Origin: UBA6107 sp964459385
Lineage (GTDB): Bacteria; Chloroflexota; Anaerolineae; Anaerolineales; Anaerolineaceae
Reading direction: 5' to 3'
DNA length: 64,000 bases
NCBI GenBank assembly: GCA_964459385.1
Contig: CAYWLG010000013.1
Coordinates: 11,740 to 75,739, forward strand
Part shown: positions 58,001 to 64,000 of the stretch, piece by piece
Layout: every line of letters begins with the position of its first letter
Position numbering within the stretch: position 1 is the first letter of the stretch
Program-made: the position numbers and the translations under genes
The notes under the pieces: model-generated
Databases searched by the model: none
What the model saw: only the letters and a program-made list of their open reading frames with translations
Told to the model about the DNA's origin: nothing

Positions 58001-58912
58001 ATGACAATTAATTGGGCATTACTCGCCGCATATATTGTGGCTCTTCTGGTCGAAATCGGTGGCCCGGTGTTGCTGGGTCTCTGGCTGATGCGAAAGTATA
58101 AATCTTCATGGATCGTGCTGGTGACCGGTATCGTGTCGTTCTCACTGGCGCAGCTTCTGCACATCCCGGCGCTTAATGGCGTCAAAGCGTTGTTCTCCAA
58201 CGGCACCCTGCCTACCCCGTCGCAGCAGTGGATTCCACTGGTCAACGGTCTTGCCGTAGGTCTGTTGGCCGCGGTCTGCCAGGAAAGCATCCGCTGGATC
58301 GGTATGCGCCTGAATGCCAATAACGTCAAGAATTTCAGAGACTCACAGGTCTTTGCCCTGGGTCAGGGCGGCGCCGAACTGCTGGTCGTTGGTGGGCTGC
58401 TGGCTTACAACCTGGGCACGATCCTCTTCTATAATCCCGGTGCGCAGATCGCCAAAGGCGTCTCCACCACCGTGGTGCAGAACGTGATGGCTCAGATCGC
58501 CAGCTACTGGGCTTCTCCCTGGTATTATGGCGCACTGGGTCTCTTTGAACACATCGTCGGTTTTTCAGCCCAGGTGGTGTTCACCATCTTCATCTGGAAA
58601 TCGGTGGCACGGCATCAGCCGCTCTTCTTCCTGGCTGCTTTCTTCTATCACATCATCAGCGACGGCATGACCACTTTCCTCTCCGGGCTGGGCTGGGGAT
58701 TGTGGCAGATCGAGGGCATCTCGGCCCTCTTCCTGCTGCTCAACGTCCTGCTTGTTTACATGGTCTGGACTGACGAGGGTGGCCTCGAAGCGGAATATGT
58801 CGATGAAGACGAGGACGATGAAGATTCTGACGAGGATGAGGAAGACGACGAAGAATTTACTGATGAAGAATCAGATGAGGCGGATGAAGAAGAATCTGCT
58901 GACGAAAAGTAA
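58001..58912 (+). CDS. YhfC-family paralog with altered catalytic residues and an acidic tail
   Basis: 303 residues. It aligns with the preceding protein without a gap from residue 11 to 130: YIVA, EIG, HIP, L-x-G and C-x-E positions coincide. Yet EE is QE at 94-95 (VCQESIRWIG) and GHGG is GQGG at 121-124. The C-terminal motif is kept as FFYHIISDG. The last 45 residues, EDEDDEDSDEDEEDDEE, are almost wholly Asp and Glu. An inactive, binding-only role is likely. It lies behind its own gap of 151 bases after the terminator. Confidence 0.82.
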   Translation: MTINWALLAAYIVALLVEIGGPVLLGLWLMRKYKSSWIVLVTGIVSFSLAQLLHIPALNGVKALFSNGTLPTPSQQWIPLVNGLAVGLLAAVCQESIRWIGMRLNANNVKNFRDSQVFALGQGGAELLVVGGLLAYNLGTILFYNPGAQIAKGVSTTVVQNVMAQIASYWASPWYYGALGLFEHIVGFSAQVVFTIFIWKSVARHQPLFFLAAFFYHIISDGMTTFLSGLGWGLWQIEGISALFLLLNVLLVYMVWTDEGGLEAEYVDEDEDDEDSDEDEEDDEEFTDEESDEADEEESADEK

Positions 58913-58929
58913 TTGGCCTGATTAATATG

Positions 58930-58967
58930 AAATTCCCGCGAGACGCTCCTCGCGGGAATTTTTATTT
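58930..58967. terminator. Bidirectional terminator after the YhfC paralog
   Basis: AAATTCCCGCGAG (58930-58942) pairs with CTCGCGGGAATTT (58949-58961), followed by TTATTT. The minus-strand gene that converges on it ends at 58962. Confidence 0.85.
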
Positions 58968-61292
58968 GGCATAAGTGAGGAAGGCTACCGCACGGCTCGA
59001 TTCACCGTGCATCAGGATCTTGAGGCTGGCTCCCGTAACATAATCACCTACACGAATTAATCGCAGGCAGCGCGCGAAGGTCTCGCTGGTTTGCAGCCAC
59101 TCATCCAGACAGCTTGGCGTCTTATCGAAGAAGCTGCTGTTGAAGACGGTATTGCTCTCATCCATGTGCAGTGCCAGCGGGTAGATCTGCGATTCGAGCA
59201 GGTCCTGAAAGAAATGCGTGCCCAGCGAAGGTTCGGGCGGCAGGCCGCAGCCTTCCCCGGCCAACTCCACTAGCGCGCGCGCCTTGTAGATATCGCCGTA
59301 AGCGATCGGCACCCCCAGATCAGAATTCGAGGAGCCCCAGCGACCCGGGCCAACACAGATGAAATTCTCTTTGGCAAGGGCGGCGTTGAGCTTGCCCAAC
59401 TCACGCGCCAGGCTTACCCGTTCGGTCTGGCTGCCCAGCTTGAAATACTCTTTGGGCTCCACATAGATCACATAATCGATATCCTGAATGCGTCCCTGCG
59501 GCACCATAAAATCGGTCGAGAAGATAAGGTCTTTTTCGGGGATTGTGGAAGGGATCGGTTCCACGCTCGTCTCGGCCAGATGGCTTTGCGGGCGGCACTG
59601 CAAAAGCGTGATCGAAAGATCGGGCCGGCCGCTTTTTTCCATCTCCACGTCCAGCGTGAATTCCAGATCGATCGGGCTGCGGTAGGCCTGCTCAAGCGAG
59701 TGCAGAATGATGCGCATGCGCTCGGCAAAAGGGGTGCGCCGCAGCAGCTCATCGAAGGTCATCACCAGGTGATCGGGGTCTTTGATGATGGTGCTGCTGA
59801 TGGATTGAAAATAGCCGTCTTCTTCTTCCTGCACCAGATAGCGCAGCGGGGGGTAGTCCACATCCAGCACTTCACGCACCGGCATCGTTTTATAGGAGTT
59901 ATCTTCCAGGTCGATTAAATCGACATATTGTTGAGAATAGCGCCGAATGGATTTGGGCTCATTGGATGGACGCAGCAGCGGATGGCTGAGAGCGATCAAG
60001 CGCGGATAGTCGTTGCCCACCCGGTCCACCGCACGCGTGCCCAGCCCCCACACCAAGCGCACGAAGCCATCTTCGGCACGGATCTGCGGTGCCCAGCGGT
60101 AAAGGTTACGGCTGAAGGCCACCCCGGCGCCGTGTGGCATCAGGTAGTGATGATACTGCTTGCCTTCCACAATCTGGATCAGCAGCGCCATGCGCTCGTC
60201 ATAATCCTGCAGGCCCTTGGCGCGGCGGTAGAGCAGCGCATTGGGGTTGAGCACCGAGGCGTAAATTTGCGCAATGGCCTGGGTAAGCTCATACAGGTTC
60301 TCTTGCAGGCTCAACTGGTTGGGGCAGAAAATGCTCTCATACTTGCCGGCAAACGAGGTGCCAAAGTTATCTTCCAACAGGCTCGATGAACGCACGATCA
60401 GCGGTTTGTTGCCGATCTTGATCAGCATGGTTTGCAGTTGATCGAGAATATCGGGGGCAAATTTGCCGCGCTTGAACTCTTCGACGATGCCCGGATACTC
60501 GTCACGCATCTCCGCCTCGGTCTTGTACTTCTGGTCGTTCCAGCGGATCAGGTTGTTGATCGACATGAAGTTATACATCTCGTCCGAACCCACGAAATAC
60601 GATTCGGGGGTCGAGATGGAAGGCAGCGTGTTCAGATCGGTGTTGTTCTTGAGGATGTGCTGGGCCAGCAGCATGCCGGCCGCCTTGCCGCCAATGCGCC
60701 CCACCCCGATCTTGCGGCGGCGGATTTCGGCCAGGTCGCTGATGGTGAACCACTCTTTGGCAATGTTGATGTAGCGCAGCTGGTCACTGATCATGGTGCG
60801 GATGAGCACCACCCGCGATTCTTCGAGGCGCGCTTCATAATTAATGCGCTCGGTTTCGGGCATGTTCTCGATGGTCAGCGCCTGCTCGAAAACCATATCC
60901 AGCGGTGCCAGTTCGGGGTTGATGGCCAGGCGCAGATCGGTCACAGGCAGGGTGCCCTGCTCTTTCATCACGTCGGCGATCAGGTGTTCGAGCAGTTCAA
61001 AGCTCAGGTGGCGGCTGAAAAGCAGATCGGTCAACTGGTCGCGCACCACCGTCTGGCGCAGTTCCCAGATCTCTTTGGGCTCTTCGGTGAATGGATTTTC
61101 CACGCCCTCCACCCGCTGGGTCTGGATGGCTTCATCGCGCACCTGTGCCTCAAAGGCGAGCGAGTCAATGATGCCGCGATTGAACAACTCTTCGCGCATG
61201 CGCATGCGAATATGCGGTCCCAAAATGGGGTATTGCCCCAGGGCCAGCATCAGGCTCAAAAGTCGTTCAGAAGAGTTCGGCAGAAAGTCCAT
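58962..61292 (-). CDS. PEP/pyruvate-binding-domain protein without a phosphohistidine domain
   Basis: 776 residues. The middle contains the ATP-grasp type PPDK_N domain: KIGVGRIGGKAAGMLLAQHIL, PLIVRSSSLLEDNFGTSFAGKYESIF and YRRAKGLQDYDERMALLIQ, with the nucleotide-binding Arg and Glu residues. The C-terminal half has LQCRPQSHLAE, the end of that domain, followed by about 180 residues without a histidine swivelling or PEP-utilising barrel. Unlike PpdK or PpsA it cannot run the full dikinase reaction. It is common in Chloroflexota-type genomes; its substrate is unknown. Confidence 0.8.
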   Translation of the reverse strand: MDFLPNSSERLLSLMLALGQYPILGPHIRMRMREELFNRGIIDSLAFEAQVRDEAIQTQRVEGVENPFTEEPKEIWELRQTVVRDQLTDLLFSRHLSFELLEHLIADVMKEQGTLPVTDLRLAINPELAPLDMVFEQALTIENMPETERINYEARLEESRVVLIRTMISDQLRYINIAKEWFTISDLAEIRRRKIGVGRIGGKAAGMLLAQHILKNNTDLNTLPSISTPESYFVGSDEMYNFMSINNLIRWNDQKYKTEAEMRDEYPGIVEEFKRGKFAPDILDQLQTMLIKIGNKPLIVRSSSLLEDNFGTSFAGKYESIFCPNQLSLQENLYELTQAIAQIYASVLNPNALLYRRAKGLQDYDERMALLIQIVEGKQYHHYLMPHGAGVAFSRNLYRWAPQIRAEDGFVRLVWGLGTRAVDRVGNDYPRLIALSHPLLRPSNEPKSIRRYSQQYVDLIDLEDNSYKTMPVREVLDVDYPPLRYLVQEEEDGYFQSISSTIIKDPDHLVMTFDELLRRTPFAERMRIILHSLEQAYRSPIDLEFTLDVEMEKSGRPDLSITLLQCRPQSHLAETSVEPIPSTIPEKDLIFSTDFMVPQGRIQDIDYVIYVEPKEYFKLGSQTERVSLARELGKLNAALAKENFICVGPGRWGSSNSDLGVPIAYGDIYKARALVELAGEGCGLPPEPSLGTHFFQDLLESQIYPLALHMDESNTVFNSSFFDKTPSCLDEWLQTSETFARCLRLIRVGDYVTGASLKILMHGESSRAVAFLTYAK

Positions 61293-61313
61293 AATTATTT
61301 CTAGAAATAATTA
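61292..61313. promoter_or_regulatory. 22-bp perfect palindrome overlapping a start codon
   Basis: The inner AATTATTTCTAGAAATAATT is a perfect 20-mer palindrome, with T and A outside making 22. It includes the first base of ATG 61292 on the minus strand. The related TTCTAGAAATAAT occurs at about 31965-31977, just before the OYE gene. It could be an RNA hairpin at the ribosome site or an operator. Confidence 0.4.
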
Positions 61314-61331
61314 ACCCTTTGTTTAAGACTT

Positions 61332-61353
61332 CCCCTCTCATTGCAGAGAGGGG
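61332..61353 (-). terminator. GC-rich hairpin downstream of dnaN
   Basis: CCCCTCTC pairs with GAGAGGGG around six bases. There is no T-run afterwards on either strand, so termination would be weak. Confidence 0.4.
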
Positions 61354-61443
61354 AAAGGAAACGACTGTGTTTTGAAATTTTGCACCTTGCAGGGTCGCGC
61401 CAAAAGAATTTTTCTGTCTTCTCAACGACCCATATAAAAGGGA

Positions 61444-62571
61444 TTATCCCAGGTGCATTGGCATGATCACATGCACGAAATCTTCGTCGCCCACCGGGCG
61501 GATCACACCCGGCGCGTTGTTGGTATTGGTTTCGAGGGCCACGTTGGGCGAATGGGTCACGTCCAGCACCTCGCGCAGGAATTTAACGTTGAAAGCGATC
61601 AAAATGGGGCTGCCTTCAATGTTGGCTTCCATCTGGATGTCGCTTTTGCCGGTCTCTTCGGTTTGTGAATTGATCTCCACGCGCCCGGCGCCGTCATCTT
61701 CGGGCAGCACGTTCAGGCGGATCACATTGTTGCCTTCGCGCGCGATGATCTCGGCCTGCTTGCAGGCTTTCAGGAAGGCGGGCGTCGAAACGATGGTGCG
61801 GGTTTTGTAGCTGTGCGGGATGATGGCGCGGTAATCGGGGAAGTTGCCGTCGATCAACTGCGACACCAGCTCGGCGTCTTTGAGGTGAAAGATCACCTGT
61901 CCGCGGCCGGCCGGCACCACCATGCTGACGGCCTTGTCGTTCTCACCGGCAATGCGGGCCAGCTCGTTCATGGCACGCGCCGGAATGATGATCGAGAAAT
62001 CCTGTTTGATGGGGTTGGTGAGCAGCTCTTTGCGCACCGAAATGCGGAAGCCATCCGTGGCGGCCAGGGTCAGCGCGTTTTCGGCCACTTCCATCTTCAC
62101 CCCCTGCAGCACGGGGCGGGCTTCATCCGCAGAAGCGGCGAAGGCCACCTGCTGGATCATCTCTTTGAAGGTGGTCAAATCCAGATCGACCGCCTCGCTC
62201 AGATCGGGCACGGGCACGGGCGGGAAGTCTTGCGCGTCAATGCCCTTGATCTCGTGGGCCGAACTGTTGCACACCACGCTGAGGGTCTGCGTGCGCACAT
62301 CCAGGCTCATGTTTACCCGTTCGGGCGGGAAGGTGCCCACCAGATCCACAAAGGTGCGCGCCGGCACGGTAATGGAGCCTTCTTCTTCGACCTCGGCCGG
62401 AATCCAACAGGTGATGCCCAGCTCCAGGTTCGTGGCCGAAAGGCGCAGGCGCCCTTCATCCGTGGCGATCAGCACGTTGGCTAGAACCGGCAGCGTGCTG
62501 CGAGGAGATACGGCCCGGCTGACAATGCTCAGTCCGTGAGCCAGATGTTGTTGAGTGACCGAGGCTTTCAT
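61444..62571 (-). CDS. dnaN: DNA polymerase III beta clamp
   Basis: 375 residues, the normal clamp size, with the three repeated domains. The N-terminal MKASVTQQHLAHGLSIVSRAVSPRSTLPVLANVLI, the middle VLQGVKMEVAENALTLAATDGFRISVR and the ending GDEDFVHVIMPMHLG are all DnaN features. It tethers the polymerase to DNA. dnaA is not adjacent here. With two perfect parS-like sites 4-6 kb away, it supports an origin-proximal location. Confidence 0.97.
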   Translation of the reverse strand: MKASVTQQHLAHGLSIVSRAVSPRSTLPVLANVLIATDEGRLRLSATNLELGITCWIPAEVEEEGSITVPARTFVDLVGTFPPERVNMSLDVRTQTLSVVCNSSAHEIKGIDAQDFPPVPVPDLSEAVDLDLTTFKEMIQQVAFAASADEARPVLQGVKMEVAENALTLAATDGFRISVRKELLTNPIKQDFSIIIPARAMNELARIAGENDKAVSMVVPAGRGQVIFHLKDAELVSQLIDGNFPDYRAIIPHSYKTRTIVSTPAFLKACKQAEIIAREGNNVIRLNVLPEDDGAGRVEINSQTEETGKSDIQMEANIEGSPILIAFNVKFLREVLDVTHSPNVALETNTNNAPGVIRPVGDEDFVHVIMPMHLG

Positions 62572-62741
62572 AGACGCCCTCTTCTTAAGGTTTTAATATA
62601 TATGAGTATACAACACGAAGAAGATTTTTTCTAGTAAAAAGGAAGGAAAAGTGGGGTAAGGATAGATACTGCAAAACGCCACAAAACAAATATTCTTACT
62701 TGCAATACATGCGTGGAAAATAATTTCCTAGTACCATATTA

Positions 62742-63734
62742 TTAATCCCTATACCCGATGCCTAAATCTGAGTATATGGGCTTTAACTTTTCAAATGGCA
62801 ATGGCCAATTTTCTTTGATTTTCATTTTATGATTTCTTACAAGAAAGAATAACAGGAGTATTATCGGCTGCTTGTAAAGAAAATATACATCTCTTTTTTC
62901 TTTTACTCGATCTATTATCCAAGACTGTTCTTGCAAAAAATTAACTAGTACCCCTACTGAGTAGTCTTTTAGTAAATTATCTGAAAAGCAGTCTATGATA
63001 AGTTCATTGAACTTATCATCAAATCCCCCGCTGCTTATAGGTGAATACAACTTTTTAAGTTCAAAAAAGGTTTTGTCCATAAAGAACCTCTTTTCTTGAA
63101 ATTTTGCATTCACATTTGTAAATATATCTCCTGTAGCTTCAATTAATGCCAAACTTTTTGAAATCGCCCTTTTTACATCAGGCATGCTTCGCATCTTTGG
63201 TTTGTATAATGTGTCGTGAGTTAATTCACAATGTGCATGTTGAAGTAATGTCCTAATTTGAACTTCACAAGGAGTGTTTTTAGGAATAGAAATTTTGTTC
63301 TTTTTTATTATACTCTTATTTCTTAGAATGTAGTGAACCGATTGGTATTCAAATTCACCTGGGTTGTCATGTTGATCTTTCTCATAATCTCTGTCGAGTG
63401 ACGCTGTCCATATGTCACTGTCCTCAATTATTTTCTTAAGAAAAGTGATTTCTTCATCTAAAAGCACAACATATCGTATACCAACTTTATCCGTAATTTC
63501 AAAATAAGGATCTGTATAATTCTTTCCTGGTCTATAATACGCTTTTTCTATAATCGAACTTGCACTTTTAATCCTTGGTTGAGGTGGAATCCGTAAAAAC
63601 TGCTCTGCCGCATCTGAGTTGCCCAATCTCTTTATCAGTTCTTTTTGAATCGTTTGATTAATACTTCTGGCCCAATTCTTAAAAACCGGCAAATCAGAAA
63701 GATATTTCTGAAGAAATTCATCTTCAGTCATCAT
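62742..63734 (-). CDS. RelA/SpoT-family nucleotide synthetase, stand-alone, AT-rich
   Basis: 330 residues. The synthetase motifs are R54-x-K-S57 (RIKSASSIIEKAYYR), D82-K-V-G-I-R87, Y130-QSVHY, E157-VQIRTLLQH and the following AHCELTHDTLYK. There is no HD hydrolase domain, and the C-terminal half (about 190-330) is helical and unlike long RSH proteins. It may make (p)ppGpp or pyrophosphorylate another target, as toxic small alarmone synthetases do. It overlaps by 11 bases the gene upstream, so they are one operon. Its AT-richness contrasts sharply with dnaN. Confidence 0.85.
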   Translation of the reverse strand: MMTEDEFLQKYLSDLPVFKNWARSINQTIQKELIKRLGNSDAAEQFLRIPPQPRIKSASSIIEKAYYRPGKNYTDPYFEITDKVGIRYVVLLDEEITFLKKIIEDSDIWTASLDRDYEKDQHDNPGEFEYQSVHYILRNKSIIKKNKISIPKNTPCEVQIRTLLQHAHCELTHDTLYKPKMRSMPDVKRAISKSLALIEATGDIFTNVNAKFQEKRFFMDKTFFELKKLYSPISSGGFDDKFNELIIDCFSDNLLKDYSVGVLVNFLQEQSWIIDRVKEKRDVYFLYKQPIILLLFFLVRNHKMKIKENWPLPFEKLKPIYSDLGIGYRD

Positions 63735-64000
63735 CAGATAAAGTTCCCAAAATTCTTACTATTGTTTCTTTTTCGCCAAAATGTTCTATATGAACCGCCT
63801 CATCAAAAACATTTGAAGGGGCTACTATCTTTACATCGGAAGTGAAAGTATATTGACGGTGTTTTAGCTGATTCTCAATATAACAAATGTCTTTACGAAA
63901 TGAGTGATTTGGAAAATTATTGATTTCCATGTATCTTTCATATTCTGATAAAGCAACCTTATTTCTGTAAATTCGAATCAGAAATATCCATAGTTCTTTA
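63724..64000 (-). CDS. C-terminal part of an unknown protein co-transcribed with the RelA/SpoT gene
   Basis: 91 residues are seen, open through the window edge (frame complete from 63999), so the 5' end is missing. An internal Met at 63930 is not the start because the frame continues upstream as ELWIFLIRIYRNKVALSEYE. The rest reads MEINNFPNHSFRKDICYIEN, then FTSDVKIVAPSNVFDEAVHIEHFGEKETIVRILGTLSDDD. I do not recognise the family. The 11-base overlap with the synthetase gene suggests the two act together. Confidence 0.6.
   Translation of the reverse strand, partial: KELWIFLIRIYRNKVALSEYERYMEINNFPNHSFRKDICYIENQLKHRQYTFTSDVKIVAPSNVFDEAVHIEHFGEKETIVRILGTLSDDD

Noticed and set aside
61444..62741. 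Replication origin beside dnaN
   Set aside because: I saw no dnaA gene and no obvious cluster of DnaA boxes there. The parS-like sites suggest proximity only.

Overview
The window looks like the chromosome of an Anaerolineae-type Chloroflexota bacterium. This is inference from content: several lipoproteins have long Thr/Pro 'TPTATAT' spacers after the lipobox, and there is a DUF6391 protein, a SpoIIIAA-like ATPase with an R3H domain next to tmk, PdxS/PdxT, and a YtrA-type GntR operon of ABC exporters and YhfC-type proteases. Most genes are moderately GC-rich. Several AT-rich patches (about 2.8-3.9 kb, 11-13 kb, 18.7-21.8 kb, 27.2-28.9 kb and 62.7-64 kb) hold orphan genes and repeats. Gene order and repeats suggest these are accessory.

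Layout. 1-5.8 kb: the end of surE, a Thr/Pro-rich lipoprotein, two GNAT acetyltransferases, ychF, tRNA-Leu(CAA), an AT-rich orphan membrane protein and a serine hydrolase. 6-9.4 kb: a GPH-type transporter, esterase and PHP-hydrolase operon. 9.6-14.8 kb: an atypical SDR protein, then a REP-associated tyrosine transposase (RAYT) among paired palindromic repeats that bound each small gene. A ricin-lectin lipoprotein and a LUD protein follow. 15-18.7 kb: tandem SpoIIAA-like proteins, small membrane proteins and a PadR/membrane-protein pair. 19-22.3 kb: a three-gene small-protein cluster, a long form of the same repeats around a truncated gene, and tRNA-Asn with neighbouring repeats. 22.3-27 kb: azlCD, an orphan ThsB-like TIR protein, a YkvA-like protein and an acyl-CoA synthetase/ACP pair. 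27-40.8 kb: a GT-C glycosyltransferase, radA, DUF6391, holA, an old yellow enzyme, galE, comEC, an MBOAT/SGNH acylation pair and a DUF368 lipid-phosphate translocase. 41-51.7 kb: plsC, a PrsW-like protease, a DsbA/cyclophilin fusion, tmk, the R3H ATPase, pdxT/pdxS, a CrtI-like flavoprotein and rubrerythrin. 51.8-59 kb: a GntR-controlled operon of slipin, a PLDc_N-like protein, two ABC exporters and two YhfC-type proteins. 59-64 kb: a PEP/pyruvate-binding-domain protein, dnaN, and an AT-rich RelA/SpoT synthetase operon cut by the window edge.

Three systems stand out. (1) A RAYT transposase sits between related repeats, with at least nine copies in two architectures over 10 kb. Two copies carry duplicated scraps of neighbouring genes: the RAYT leader and the HIT gene tail. 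(2) Two perfect and one near-perfect parS-like 16-mers lie in intergenic gaps of the ABC-exporter operon, about 4-6 kb from dnaN, so the window may lie in the ParB-loading region. (3) The same operon ends in two YhfC-family paralogs that align without gaps across their conserved core, and the second has lost key residues.
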